Shown here: positions 49,633-59,031 of the stretch, piece after piece
Numbering within the stretch: the first letter of the stretch is position 1
Layout of the letters: each line of letters starts with the position of its first letter
Source of the DNA: Fibrobacter sp.
GTDB lineage: Bacteria; Fibrobacterota; Fibrobacteria; Fibrobacterales; Fibrobacteraceae
Assembly (NCBI GenBank): GCA_024398955.1
Contig: JAKSIG010000012.1
Coordinates: 1 to 64,000, forward strand
DNA: 64,000 nucleotides
Direction: 5' to 3'
Translations under genes and position numbers: made by a program
The notes under the pieces: model-generated
What the model saw: the letters and a program-made list of their open reading frames with translations, nothing else
The model's database searches: none
Told to the model about the DNA's origin: nothing

Positions 49633-51103
49633 AGCCCATGAGCGGGAGGGCTACGTCGATACGGCGCAGGGTTTCTTCCTTGCCGATGATTTCGAACATT
49701 TCCCACAGGCCAGGACCGGCGGTAACGCCAGACACAGCCAGGCGGGGTGCGCCCACCAGTTCGCCCACCTTGTGGCCGATGCGTTCGGCGAGGGCGTAGA
49801 ATTCCTTTTCGATGACCGGGGTCTTGAAGTCTTCGATGGAAGCCAGCATATCGCGGACCTGCTGGCAAAGGGCCTTGGAGCCTTCGCCGAAGTGCTTCTT
49901 AGCGCCCTTTTCGTCGTAGGATTCCGGAGCCTTGAAGAAGTAGGTGGACATTTCAGCCAGGTCCTGCACAAAGTGTGCGCGGGGCTTCAGGTTCTTCACG
50001 ATTTCCAGGAGACGTGCTTCCAGTTCGTTACTGAGGTCAAAGCCCTTGGCGGCAAGGCCTTCCTTCATGATACCGAGGAGCAGGTTGTCATCGCACATGT
50101 GAATGTGCTGGCCGTTCATCCACTGGAGTTTCTTTTCGTCGAAGCTTGCGGGCTTGGGGTTAATGCGTTCCAGGGTGAAGCAGTCGATCATTTCCTTGAT
50201 GGTCATGACTTCGCGGTCGTCGCCCGGATTCCAGCCCAGGAGAGCCAGGTAGTTCACGAGAGTTTCGGGCAGGTAGCCCAGGTCGCGGAAGTCACCCACG
50301 GATGCAGCACCCTTACGCTTGGAAAGCTTACCGCCGTTCTTGTCGAGAATCACCGGCAGGTGGCACCATACAGGAGGTTCCCAGCCGAAAGCCTTGTACA
50401 AAAGTTCGTGCTTGGGAGTAGAAGAAATCCATTCGTCACCGCGGAGAACGTGGGAAGTACCCATCAGGTGGTCATCCACAACAGATGCGAAGTGATAAGT
50501 CGGATAACCGTCGCGCTTGATGAGAACCAGGTCGTCCAGCAGTTCGTTCTGGTAGGAGATGTGGCCGCGAATCATGTCGTCAAATTCGGTGACGCCAGTT
50601 TCGGGAACCTTGAAGCGGATCACAGCCTTTTCGCCGGCGGCAATGCGGGCTTCGGCTTCTTCGCGAGGAATGTTACGGCAGTGACGGTCGTAACCGGTCA
50701 CAGAAACACCGGCCTTTTCCTGTTCGGCACGAACTTCCTGAAGGCGTTCTTCGGTGCAGAAGCAGTAGTAGGCGTCGCCGGCGTCCAGCAACTTCTTGAT
50801 TTGTTCGTTATAGATGTGCAAGCGTTCGCTCTGGAAGTAGGGGCCGCAGTCCTTTTCGCAGCCCGGACCTTCGTCCCACTGCAGGCCAAGCCACTTCAGA
50901 TCGCGCATCAAGTCATGGAGAGCGGTTTCGTTATAGCGCTTGCGGTCGGTATCTTCGATACGCAGGTAGAAAACGCCACCCATGGCTTTTGCAAAGAAGT
51001 AGTTGTAGATAGCGGTACGGGCTCCGCCAACGTGGAGGTAGCCAGTGGGGCTAGGTGCAAAACGCACACGGACAGGACGCTTATTATTGCAGCAATCGCA
51101 CAT
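49631..51103 (-). CDS. gltX: Glutamate-tRNA ligase
   Basis: Charges tRNA-Glu with glutamate; class I synthetase of 490 residues. FAPSPTGYLHVGGARTAIYN has the HIGH-type motif, FYLRIEDTDRKRYNETAL follows, and KLSKRKGAASV is the KMSKS loop. A short extra N-terminal piece MCDCCNNKRPV precedes the core and contains a CxxC-like cluster that is unusual for GltX. AAGGAATACAAT precedes the ATG. In characterised HipBA systems GltX is the target of HipA, and a hipBA operon lies at 11-12.5 kb in this window. Confidence 0.97.
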   Translation of the reverse strand: MCDCCNNKRPVRVRFAPSPTGYLHVGGARTAIYNYFFAKAMGGVFYLRIEDTDRKRYNETALHDLMRDLKWLGLQWDEGPGCEKDCGPYFQSERLHIYNEQIKKLLDAGDAYYCFCTEERLQEVRAEQEKAGVSVTGYDRHCRNIPREEAEARIAAGEKAVIRFKVPETGVTEFDDMIRGHISYQNELLDDLVLIKRDGYPTYHFASVVDDHLMGTSHVLRGDEWISSTPKHELLYKAFGWEPPVWCHLPVILDKNGGKLSKRKGAASVGDFRDLGYLPETLVNYLALLGWNPGDDREVMTIKEMIDCFTLERINPKPASFDEKKLQWMNGQHIHMCDDNLLLGIMKEGLAAKGFDLSNELEARLLEIVKNLKPRAHFVQDLAEMSTYFFKAPESYDEKGAKKHFGEGSKALCQQVRDMLASIEDFKTPVIEKEFYALAERIGHKVGELVGAPRLAVSGVTAGPGLWEMFEIIGKEETLRRIDVALPLMG

Positions 51104-51189
51104 ATTGTATTCCTTTTTTCGGGTAGCCGCGCAAGGAACCTTGCCACGGCACCATAGTTTAAATTTTCTATGTCAAAAAATAGCAATAT

Positions 51190-52968
51190 CTAATTCGGTT
51201 GGCGAACGTCAAACTGCAGAACAGTCACATTCAGGCCAAACATGTACTTGTATGACTTATGGCTACAGAGGTCATAAACCAGTTTTAAGCCTAAATGAAC
51301 GCCTCCCCCATTCTCTAGGGATTCATTAGCATTCTTTTCGGCATAGCTGATGGGGTCAAAGGGTTTTCCGGCATCCTTGACACGAACTTCAATCGACGAC
51401 TCCAAATCGGTAACACGAATGTCAAAGAAATGCTTGGAACTTTTATCGGCGCTGTAGTGGAACACATTGTACGCCAGTTCCTCACAGCACAGCAATATGC
51501 GATTCTGTTCTACCGGCTTTAGTTCACAGATTCCTAAAAACATCTTTATTTTTTCAAGATTTTCTACAATCGATTCTTCGGTATACTTAATGGAGAAATT
51601 AGCCCCTACCGCATCAGGAACAATTGGCAGAAGCCCAACCTGCGAAATAGTTCGGGTCTTAAAGTGGAGTATAAACGCAACCGTCAGTTGCAGCAGCAAT
51701 AAAAATGCCGTAACAGAAGGGAAACTCCACCAGAAATAATCCCCTGCAAACTTCACGAAAATCCAGGGGACACTGATCATCAGCAGGAACTGCAGAACCA
51801 GGAATACCGACGAAAGCAGTTCCTTCTTTACCAGGATATGAACATCCGTATTATAGATGAACATAAGATACGGAATAATGAACAAGCCAATGACTCGTAA
51901 ATCAGAAGCATAGCCCGCCACAGAACCGCCGTCAGAATCACCAAACAGCCTTATGACACCTTCGGGCCAAAGAATCGTAAGCCCAGTCAAGGCAATTCCG
52001 AAAATCAGCACGACTGTACAGCTACAATGAATCAGCGTTCTAAAGCCAGAATAATCCCGCTCTCCAAGCAGCACACCGCCAATAGAATTATTCAAGTCTG
52101 CAACACCTTCTAGCAGGTGCCCTCCAAAGAAAATCAGCTGCATCATAATAGCCAGAAGGTAGGCGCCGCTGGGGCCCTTGTAATCCAGAACCATCTGGTT
52201 CAGAACAAACACCATAAACGCAAGAAGAATATCTATAAGGCATAAGGGAACGCCCTGCTTTAGGGCTCCAAGCACCATGGCAATCGGCTTTTTAGGAATA
52301 ACAAACTTAAAGGAACTCTTGCCCTTCAAAAGATGTGGCAACAGCACCGTCAAGCCGATTAGATTACTGATAACCGTAGCCCAGGCCGCCCCGCTCATTC
52401 CCATGGGAATCACGATTGTCAACAGCAAGTCCAGAAGGACATTTAACACAAGACTTACAACAATAGACGCCGTTACAAGCCCAGGCCGCCCATCGATACT
52501 TACAAAGCATTGCAAAAGATAGATGAAGGTAAACGGGACAAAGTTTAACAGCATCACAAAGGCGTAATCCCCCGTAAGGCTGCATAGCAAAGGTTCGCTT
52601 TCGTCTACCAACAAATTGACAATCTGCGGAAAGAACAAATAGCTTAGAATGACCAACACCGCCATTACAGGCAAGGTAATCAGCAACGCCGATGAAAAAT
52701 ACTCCGATACTTTACGATAATCTTGCCGGCCCACTTCTACAGCAGCATGAATTGTAGAGCCCCAAATGACAGCCGCCACAATAGCTACAAACAAGGTCTC
52801 TAGCGGGTAATACAAGTTAATGGCAGAAAGCGCATTGGGATCAACAAAATTACTGACGATGACACTATCAGCCACAACGCGCAGCTGCTTTGCAAGTCCT
52901 GTCATGATGGACGCAACAAGGAATGTACCAAAAGCCTTGCTGACGATATAACTATTGGTCAATTGCAT
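51190..52968 (-). CDS. MATE-family transporter fused to an RsbW-like ATPase domain
   Basis: 592 residues from the ATG at 52968. Residues about 1-440 are a MATE-type multidrug/flippase-like membrane protein with about twelve helices (TGLAKQLRVVADSVIVSNFV, LYYPLETLFVAIVAAVIWGS, GVADLNNSIGGVLLGERDYS). The last 120 residues are a cytoplasmic GHKL-type ATPase of the anti-sigma kinase kind: LLCCEELAYNVFHYSADKSS (N box), VKDAGKPFDPISYAEKN (G1) and GGGVHLGLKLVYDLC (G2). It is divergent from STAS, SpoIIE and RsbW genes, so its kinase domain probably joins that partner-switching circuit. The substrate is unknown. Confidence 0.88.
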   Translation of the reverse strand: MQLTNSYIVSKAFGTFLVASIMTGLAKQLRVVADSVIVSNFVDPNALSAINLYYPLETLFVAIVAAVIWGSTIHAAVEVGRQDYRKVSEYFSSALLITLPVMAVLVILSYLFFPQIVNLLVDESEPLLCSLTGDYAFVMLLNFVPFTFIYLLQCFVSIDGRPGLVTASIVVSLVLNVLLDLLLTIVIPMGMSGAAWATVISNLIGLTVLLPHLLKGKSSFKFVIPKKPIAMVLGALKQGVPLCLIDILLAFMVFVLNQMVLDYKGPSGAYLLAIMMQLIFFGGHLLEGVADLNNSIGGVLLGERDYSGFRTLIHCSCTVVLIFGIALTGLTILWPEGVIRLFGDSDGGSVAGYASDLRVIGLFIIPYLMFIYNTDVHILVKKELLSSVFLVLQFLLMISVPWIFVKFAGDYFWWSFPSVTAFLLLLQLTVAFILHFKTRTISQVGLLPIVPDAVGANFSIKYTEESIVENLEKIKMFLGICELKPVEQNRILLCCEELAYNVFHYSADKSSKHFFDIRVTDLESSIEVRVKDAGKPFDPISYAEKNANESLENGGGVHLGLKLVYDLCSHKSYKYMFGLNVTVLQFDVRQPN

Positions 52969-52978
52969 AACGCGGACA

Positions 52979-52984
52979 ATTATA
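52979..52984 (-). promoter_or_regulatory. TATAAT box 10 nt before the MATE-kinase start
   Basis: On the minus strand TTATAATTGTCCGCGTT precedes the ATG at 52968 with no Shine-Dalgarno sequence. Confidence 0.5.
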
Positions 52985-53105
52985 AAATAATCCACCTTCA
53001 TTTTTCGAAGGGTTTCAACAAACTAACCCCAAATTTTAATATTATTGCACTGAAGATTTATAAAGCACTGTTGTTTGCATACGACAACAAAGTAAAGGAA
53101 ACAGA

Positions 53106-53402
53106 ATGAATTTCACAAGAAATATCAGTGGCGAAAAATTCACATTAGCAATTCAAGGAATGATCGATACAGCAAACGCCCCCGCCTTTGAAGCCGAAGT
53201 TCAAAGCGCCATTCCCAAGACAAAAATTCTTGAACTTGATTTTGCCCAGGTGGAATACATTTCTAGTTCGGGTCTTCGCGTTCTTTTAAATGCACACAAA
53301 GAAAAGATTGCTACAGGCAAGCTGGTTCTTGCCAACGTAAACGAGACCGTCATGGACGTTTTCAAGATGACAGGATTTAGCAAGGTCCTTACCATTGTCT
53401 AA
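53106..53402 (+). CDS. STAS-domain anti-sigma-factor antagonist
   Basis: 98 residues, SpoIIAA/RsbV type. ILELDFAQVEYISSSGLRVL carries the conserved serine that a partner kinase phosphorylates (in SSSGLR). The C-terminal VLANVNETVMDVFKMTGFSK is also typical. AAAGGAAACAGA provides a ribosome site 6 nt before the ATG. It starts the operon followed by the SpoIIE-type phosphatase and RsbW-like kinase, so its phospho-state would be set by both. Confidence 0.94.
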   Translation: MNFTRNISGEKFTLAIQGMIDTANAPAFEAEVQSAIPKTKILELDFAQVEYISSSGLRVLLNAHKEKIATGKLVLANVNETVMDVFKMTGFSKVLTIV

Positions 53403-53432
53403 TAAGCAATAACGGAACCTGACGGTAAAAAA

Positions 53433-55166
53433 ATGAAGGAAAGGTCTCTACTAAAAAGCATTGCAGTCATTATACTGTGCGGGTGCATCTTTTATGCCAT
53501 CGGCATGCCCTGTAGAACCTATCTCAAAATTTCCGATTTTACGGAAGTCAGTTTTACATCATCGCTTCCGTTCTTATCAACGCTATTTTTTGGACTTCCT
53601 GGAGCCATAGGCTGCGCTTTGGGCAATCTGATTGCCGATATTCACCAAGGCTATTCCCCTTTCATTTTTATTCCGGGATTTTTCCTGCAAGTAACCTACG
53701 GTTTGCTGCCTGCATTCGCCTGGAATTTTCTGCGTCGTAAAGACGAAAACAAATATCAGCTTAACAGTGTTCTCAAGGTTGTTCAGCTTCTGTTAGTCAT
53801 AGCCGTTTCTTCGGCGTATAATGCGACCACATCATTCGCACTGATTTTTTTTAACACCGATTCAATTTCTCCGGCTCTTTGGACAAACTACTTTTTCAAT
53901 CAGCTGAACACCACTACGGCAACAGCCATTCCCTTTATGATTTTCTGTTCTCTCAAACGACAGTTCAGTTTAAAGCGGAGATTTAGGGGGACAGGCTACT
54001 ATCTTTTTTCATTTTCATTAAACGAAAAATTTCTGTTCTTCTTTGTTATTGCAAGCATTCTTGTGAGCATCGGTGTCGGAGCCATCATTCATGAACTGTT
54101 CACTTACCGAATCCATGTAGACCAGCTCTATTTGTGGAACATCGTTTATTACGGTGCCTCCATATCCATGAATCTTGCCGTATGGTCATCACTGGCTTTC
54201 CTGCTTTATATAGAACTTACCGTTACCAAGCCTATAGAAAAGATGAGTTCGATCGCAAAAGTTTTCGGCAAGGAAGACGACATCGACAAGAAAATTTCAA
54301 TCATTATTGACCGTTGTCAAAAGTACGTCTACTACACTTCTGAAGTAGGTGACCTGGCGAGATCCTTCTGGAACATGTCCGAAGAGCTCGAATCCTACGT
54401 CAAGAATCTGACAGACGTTCACAAGGAGCAGGAAAAGAACCATACAGAGCTTTCTGTCGCCACCAAAATTCAGGAATCCACACTTCCAAAACTTGAAAAA
54501 TTTGACCGGCTGGACCTGCATGCCATTATGAATCCAGCTAAAGAAGTTGGCGGAGACTTTTACGACTTCTTTATGGTGGATTCCAGCCACATTGCATTAG
54601 CCATTGCAGACGTTTCTGGAAAGGGCGTGCCGGCCGCACTCTTTATGATGATTTCAAAAATCATTCTGCAGAACAATCTATTGCGCGGTTACTCGCCGGC
54701 AGAAGCATTGGAACGAACCAACGACAAACTTTGCGCCAACAACCCTCTGGGCATGTTTGTCAGCTGCCTTTGCGGAGTTCTTGACTTGAATACAGGAGTT
54801 TTCAAATTCAGCAATGCGGGCCATGAAGCTCCTGCATTAATGAAAAAAAATTGCTTTTTCGATCTAGAAAAAATTGAAAGTGGATTTGTTCTTGGCGGGC
54901 TTCCTGGCATCAAGTACGAAAACTTCGAAATCAGGATGCAGCCTGGCGAAATTTTCTTCTTCTACACCGATGGCGTTCCCGAAGCCATGAACGAAAATAA
55001 GGAAGAATTCGGCAACAGCCGCATGATCAACGCCCTGAACGCAAACAAGTTCGGTTCCATGGAAAACCTATGCACCAACGTTCATAAGGCTGTTCAAAAA
55101 CATGCAGGCAAAGCCCCTCAGTTCGACGACATTACCATGCTGGCCTTCTGCCTGAAGGAGTCCTGA
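53433..55166 (+). CDS. SpoIIE-type PP2C phosphatase with an N-terminal seven-helix membrane sensor
   Basis: 577 residues. The N-terminal 265 residues contain about seven transmembrane helices (FFGLPGAIGCALGNLIADIH, YSPFIFIPGFFLQVTYGLLP) that resemble small-molecule-binding S-component-like domains, so the module may sense a ligand in the membrane. A HAMP-like/coiled-coil linker follows. The PP2C domain (about 345-577) has the metal-binding motifs VGGDFYDFF, ADVSGKGVPAALFM, FYTDGVPEAMNE and FDDITMLAF. It would dephosphorylate the STAS partner encoded just upstream. The RsbW-like gene follows after 1 nt. Confidence 0.93.
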   Translation: MKERSLLKSIAVIILCGCIFYAIGMPCRTYLKISDFTEVSFTSSLPFLSTLFFGLPGAIGCALGNLIADIHQGYSPFIFIPGFFLQVTYGLLPAFAWNFLRRKDENKYQLNSVLKVVQLLLVIAVSSAYNATTSFALIFFNTDSISPALWTNYFFNQLNTTTATAIPFMIFCSLKRQFSLKRRFRGTGYYLFSFSLNEKFLFFFVIASILVSIGVGAIIHELFTYRIHVDQLYLWNIVYYGASISMNLAVWSSLAFLLYIELTVTKPIEKMSSIAKVFGKEDDIDKKISIIIDRCQKYVYYTSEVGDLARSFWNMSEELESYVKNLTDVHKEQEKNHTELSVATKIQESTLPKLEKFDRLDLHAIMNPAKEVGGDFYDFFMVDSSHIALAIADVSGKGVPAALFMMISKIILQNNLLRGYSPAEALERTNDKLCANNPLGMFVSCLCGVLDLNTGVFKFSNAGHEAPALMKKNCFFDLEKIESGFVLGGLPGIKYENFEIRMQPGEIFFFYTDGVPEAMNENKEEFGNSRMINALNANKFGSMENLCTNVHKAVQKHAGKAPQFDDITMLAFCLKES

Positions 55167-55167
55167 A

Positions 55168-55569
55168 ATGCGCTCCAAGAAATTCAACGTTCGAAAGGAA
55201 TGTCTCGAAGAAGTCCGCTCCTTTATCAGCCAGTGGAGTGAAGCGGAATCCATCACCCCTAAAATTTCTGTAAAGCTAGCCATCTGTTCCGACGAAATTG
55301 TAAGCAACGTGGTTTTCTACAGCAATGCATCCAGCCTTGAAATTCAATGCGACATGGAAGATGACGAAATCATCCTGACATTTACAGATGATGGAAAGGC
55401 CTTCAATCCTCTTGAGGACGCTCAGGAGCCAAATCTCGAAATTGATGCAGATAAACGAGGCGTCGGCGGCTTAGGAATCTTTATGGTCAAGCAAATGGCA
55501 AGCGATTTGACTTACAATCGACCTGAAAATTCAAATATCGTCGTTATAAAGATTTCACTTTCTCGTTGA
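55168..55569 (+). CDS. RsbW/SpoIIAB-like anti-sigma serine kinase
   Basis: 133 residues. CSDEIVSNVVFYSNASSLEI (N box), LTFTDDGKAFNPLEDAQEP (G1) and RGVGGLGIFMVKQMASDL (G2) give a complete GHKL ATPase. No sigma factor lies next to it. Because the MATE fusion also carries this domain, the operon has two kinases for one STAS protein. GAAGGAGTCCTGAA precedes the ATG, overlapping the phosphatase stop region. Confidence 0.93.
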   Translation: MRSKKFNVRKECLEEVRSFISQWSEAESITPKISVKLAICSDEIVSNVVFYSNASSLEIQCDMEDDEIILTFTDDGKAFNPLEDAQEPNLEIDADKRGVGGLGIFMVKQMASDLTYNRPENSNIVVIKISLSR

Positions 55570-55671
55570 CAGCCAACAAGTTGGCACAACGTTTGCTATC
55601 TTTCGCCTGTAATTTTCTATAAAATCAGCGGATTCTGCGCGCAGTCTCTGCACAGCCAAAAAAGGATCAAT

Positions 55672-57114
55672 ATGGAAGCTTTTACCGCTTTTCTTGATAC
55701 CATCGATGGCTATGTCTGGGGTGTACCCCTCATTGTCGTCATTCTTTTTGTAGGCCTCCTCCTTACAGTCCGCTTGGGCTGCCTCCAGGTGGTGAACCTC
55801 CCCAACGCACTTCGCTACATGCTCCACAACGAAAAGGGCGGCCAGGGCGAAGTCTCCAGCTTTGGCGCACTCTGCACGGCCCTTGCCGCTACCATCGGTA
55901 CCGGTAACATCGTGGGTGTGGCCACCGCCATCGGCACCGGCGGACCCGGCGCTCTCTTCTGGATGGAAGTGGCAGCCTTCTTCGGCATGGCCACCAAGTA
56001 CGCCGAAGGCGTTCTGGCCGTGAAGTACCGCAAGATGGATTCCGACGGCAAGGTTCTGGGCGGTCCCTTCTACTATATCGAAACAGGCCTTAAGGAACGT
56101 TTCGGCTGGAACATGAAGTGGCTGGCAGTGCTCTTCGCCATTTTCGGTGTCTGTGCAGGCGTCATGGGCATCGGCACCATCACCCAGGTGAACGGCATTA
56201 CCAGCGCCATGGCCCGCCTTACTCCTAACGCCGCTGAATTCGTGAACATCGGCGGCAACTCCGTCAGCGTCACTACCGCCATCGCTGGCGTGCTGGTCAC
56301 CGCATTCTCCGCCTTCGTGATTATCGGCGGCCTGAAGCGTATCGCCAAGGTTTCCACCTACATCGTGCCCGTCATGGCAATTCTCTACATCCTCGCCTGC
56401 ATGCTGCTTCTCATGATGAACTTCGCCGCTATTCCCGAAGCCATCCAGACCATCGTCCGTGCAGCATTCAACCCCAGCGCTGTGACCGGCGGTGTGGTAG
56501 GCACCATCTTTATCGCCATGCAGAAGGGTATCGCCCGCGGTATCTTCAGTAACGAAGCAGGCCTTGGTTCTGCCCCCATTGCAGCCGCTGCCGCAAAGAC
56601 CAACGAACCTGTCCGTCAGGGTCTTGTGTGCATGACCGGAACCTTCTTCGACACCATCATCATCTGTACCATGACAGGCCTTGCCATCGTGGTTTCTGGC
56701 GCATGGGATCCGAAGCTTGGCCTTGAAGGTGTGAACATCACCATGGAAGCATTCTCCCGCGGCCTCGCCTTCTTCCCCGGTGGCGCAACCATCGCTCCTT
56801 ACTTCCTGGCAATCGCCCTGGTGTTCTTCGCATTCACCACCATTCTGGGCTGGGCCTACTATTCTGAAAAGTGCCTGCAGTACCTGATTGGCGGCAAGAA
56901 GAAGGGCGCCATCCTCGCCTACCGCTGGATTTACGTTGCAGCAATCTTCATCGGTCCTTATCTCACTGTAAGCGCCGTTTGGACTTGTGCCGACATTTTC
57001 AACGGTCTCATGGCATTCCCCAACCTGATTGCCTTGATTCTGTTGAGCGGCATTGTGGCCCTCGAAACCAAGAGCTTCCTGGATCGTTTGCATAACGGTG
57101 AAGTTGGAGAATAA
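55672..57114 (+). CDS. Sodium:alanine (AGCS) symporter
   Basis: Inner-membrane Na+-coupled amino acid transporter, 480 residues with about eleven helices. LCTALAATIGTGNIVGVATA then IGTGGPGALFWMEVAAFFGM and ATKYAEGVLAVKYRK are AGCS signatures (GTGN unwound helix). KGIARGIFSNEAGLGSAPIA and EKCLQYLIGGKKKGAI follow. AAAAAAGGATCAAT precedes the ATG. A long opposite-strand frame here is a codon-bias artefact. It probably takes up alanine or glycine with Na+. Confidence 0.95.
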   Translation: MEAFTAFLDTIDGYVWGVPLIVVILFVGLLLTVRLGCLQVVNLPNALRYMLHNEKGGQGEVSSFGALCTALAATIGTGNIVGVATAIGTGGPGALFWMEVAAFFGMATKYAEGVLAVKYRKMDSDGKVLGGPFYYIETGLKERFGWNMKWLAVLFAIFGVCAGVMGIGTITQVNGITSAMARLTPNAAEFVNIGGNSVSVTTAIAGVLVTAFSAFVIIGGLKRIAKVSTYIVPVMAILYILACMLLLMMNFAAIPEAIQTIVRAAFNPSAVTGGVVGTIFIAMQKGIARGIFSNEAGLGSAPIAAAAAKTNEPVRQGLVCMTGTFFDTIIICTMTGLAIVVSGAWDPKLGLEGVNITMEAFSRGLAFFPGGATIAPYFLAIALVFFAFTTILGWAYYSEKCLQYLIGGKKKGAILAYRWIYVAAIFIGPYLTVSAVWTCADIFNGLMAFPNLIALILLSGIVALETKSFLDRLHNGEVGE

Positions 57115-57174
57115 AATCTAACGGCTTCGCCGGTTGATACAACGCGCAAAAAACAAGCGCTAATATTTAAAAGA

Positions 57175-57204
57175 ACAGATGGTGACGAGCCATCTGTTTT
57201 TTTT
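57175..57204 (+). terminator. Terminator after the AGCS gene
   Basis: ACAGATGG and CCATCTGT pair around a 7-nt loop and are followed by TTTTTTTT. Confidence 0.9.
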
Positions 57205-57263
57205 ATCCGGATTTAAATTCTAATATTGGGAAAAACGAACTTTTGACAGTATAGGCGGTTTTT

Positions 57264-57998
57264 ATGGACAAGAAATTTGCAGTGGTTCTCCCGGCCGGTG
57301 GCCTGGGCAAACGTATGGGAGGCAACATTCCCAAGCAGTTGATGCTTTTGGGAGGCAAGCCGGTTTACCGCTACTGCCTAGAAACATTTTTGCAAATGGA
57401 TGAAATTGCCGAAGTGGTCATGGCCGTTCCCGTTGATTGGAAAAGCCATTTTGAAAACGAACTTTTCGCCGATGAAACCGAACGTTGCGACGCCGTTAAG
57501 AATTGCGCCAGCCTCACTCCAGAAATGCGGGCCAAGCTGAAAATTGTAGTTGGCGGAGCAGAACGTTGGCAGTCCGTAGAAAATGGCGTCAACGCCCTGA
57601 CGAGTTCTGCAGAGTACGTTCTCGTGCATGACGTGGCCCGCCCCTTCATCAGTAAGGAAATCATTCTGGATGTTTGCCGCACTCTTATAGAAAAGGGGGC
57701 ATGCCTTGTGGCAAAGCCCGCAGTCGACACCATCAAAATTGCATTAGATGGTCGCGTAGAAAAGACCATCGACAGAAATACCGTCTGGATGGCTCAGACC
57801 CCGCAGGCCGCGCGAATTGATCTGCTTAAGAAATTGTATGCCCGGATCGCTGCAGAACCGTTGGACTTTGTTCCTACAGATGAAGCCAGCATTCTGGAAT
57901 TCTTCGGCGAACCCGTCTACATCGTAAAGGGAGCCACAGCCAACGACAAGCTTACAACTCCCGAGGACTTTGAAATCTTCACTGCCAAGATGAAGTAG
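57264..57998 (+). CDS. ispD: 2-C-methyl-D-erythritol 4-phosphate cytidylyltransferase
   Basis: Makes CDP-ME from MEP and CTP in the non-mevalonate isoprenoid pathway. 244 residues. LPAGGLGKRMGGNIPKQLML is the CTP-binding loop, VHDVARPFISKEIILDV and TDEASILEFFG are catalytic or substrate motifs, and NDKLTTPEDF is the C-terminal signature. GGCGG sits 6 nt before the ATG. Length is slightly above the usual 230. Its convergent neighbour ends 26 nt away. Confidence 0.96.
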   Translation: MDKKFAVVLPAGGLGKRMGGNIPKQLMLLGGKPVYRYCLETFLQMDEIAEVVMAVPVDWKSHFENELFADETERCDAVKNCASLTPEMRAKLKIVVGGAERWQSVENGVNALTSSAEYVLVHDVARPFISKEIILDVCRTLIEKGACLVAKPAVDTIKIALDGRVEKTIDRNTVWMAQTPQAARIDLLKKLYARIAAEPLDFVPTDEASILEFFGEPVYIVKGATANDKLTTPEDFEIFTAKMK

Positions 57999-58023
57999 CT
58001 TAAAAGCCTTTGCAAGAAAGGCG

Positions 58024-59019
58024 TTACTCCGGCAGGTACGGCGACTTGGCCTTACTCTTTTTGCCTTTCTTGGACTTCGGTGCAGGCGGAAGTTCCTCTT
58101 CGATTTCCTCAACGGCTTCTTCAGCCGTGGGTTCTTCTGCAGCAGCAACAGAATCTGCTGCTGCAGCGGCAGCCGCTGCTGAATCCGCAATAGCAGTCAT
58201 TGCACTCATGTAGAGCGAATCAGCTGTCATAGCTTCAAGCATTACCGCACCAACATCTCCAGCAAGTGTCATTTTTGCCAGATACTCTGAAGGAACTGTT
58301 CCAGCAGGAGCATCTTCGATAATGAACAGAGCTAATTCTGCAGCAGCCCAATGTTCATAATATTCCAAGCCAGCCAAGGCTGCATCTCGATAACTTCCCT
58401 TTTCATTCATGGCAACATCAAAAGCAGCCGGTTTCAGCACAATGCCTGCAGGTTTAAAACCAAGCGGTCCAAATTCAGACAGGGAATAACCATAAACATC
58501 GCTATCTCTATACTTATAAATCGACTCCGCGCTAGATCCTGCTAAACGCTGAACCACCATTTCATATTCCTCATCTGTAGAGGGCAAATAGAATGGTAGC
58601 ATTCTATTGTTGACACTTTGCGGTTCAATGTAAGGAGCAGAGACCCCTCTAGGAGCATCTTTCATTTGCTGTTTGGTTCGAGAAAGTTCAGTCAATACAG
58701 ACTGAGCATTCATATGCCATTTTCCTTCTTTGTCATTCTTATAATAAATGACAAAACCATCCTTTTCAATTTTATTCCAGTCGTTCTTGGAACCAAAATC
58801 CTTATCGTTCTGCCAAGCCGATGGGCCAAAATGGACATCTCTAACAAAGTGATTTGCAACCTTTTCGTTATAGTTCTTTATCGCCACATGAACAAAGGCT
58901 GGAACATCAGGATGACGAACCTTAGGTCGCATCAAGTCGTTTTGATAAACGATGCCAAACAAAATTCCGCATACAAAGATTACGAGGAATAACTTGAAAT
59001 ATGCAAACTTATGACTCAT
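58024..59019 (-). CDS. Membrane-anchored periplasmic protein, unknown, in the transglutaminase-like operon
   Basis: 331 residues. One N-terminal transmembrane helix (YFKLFLVIFVCGILFGIVYQ), then a soluble domain with GFVIYYKNDKEGKWHMNAQS and LPFYLPSTDEEYEMVVQRLA, similar in rhythm to peptidase-MA-like folds but with no HExxH. The region near residue 245 has EYYEHWAAAELALFIIED. The C-terminus is low complexity (Ala, Glu, Pro, Lys; a run of eight Ala). AGGGATAAT lies before the ATG. It is the last gene of the minus-strand operon starting beyond the window. Confidence 0.65.
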   Translation of the reverse strand: MSHKFAYFKLFLVIFVCGILFGIVYQNDLMRPKVRHPDVPAFVHVAIKNYNEKVANHFVRDVHFGPSAWQNDKDFGSKNDWNKIEKDGFVIYYKNDKEGKWHMNAQSVLTELSRTKQQMKDAPRGVSAPYIEPQSVNNRMLPFYLPSTDEEYEMVVQRLAGSSAESIYKYRDSDVYGYSLSEFGPLGFKPAGIVLKPAAFDVAMNEKGSYRDAALAGLEYYEHWAAAELALFIIEDAPAGTVPSEYLAKMTLAGDVGAVMLEAMTADSLYMSAMTAIADSAAAAAAAADSVAAAEEPTAEEAVEEIEEELPPAPKSKKGKKSKAKSPYLPE

Positions 59020-59031
59020 ACACGATTATCC

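Noticed and set aside
49403-51157. 584-codon open frame antisense to gltX
   Set aside because: Shadow of the high-bias gltX codons; gltX motifs (HIGH, KMSKS) are unmistakable on the other strand.
55555-57093. 512-codon open frame antisense to the AGCS transporter
   Set aside because: His/Gly/Asp-rich shadow of the membrane protein's codons; no ribosome site or known motif.
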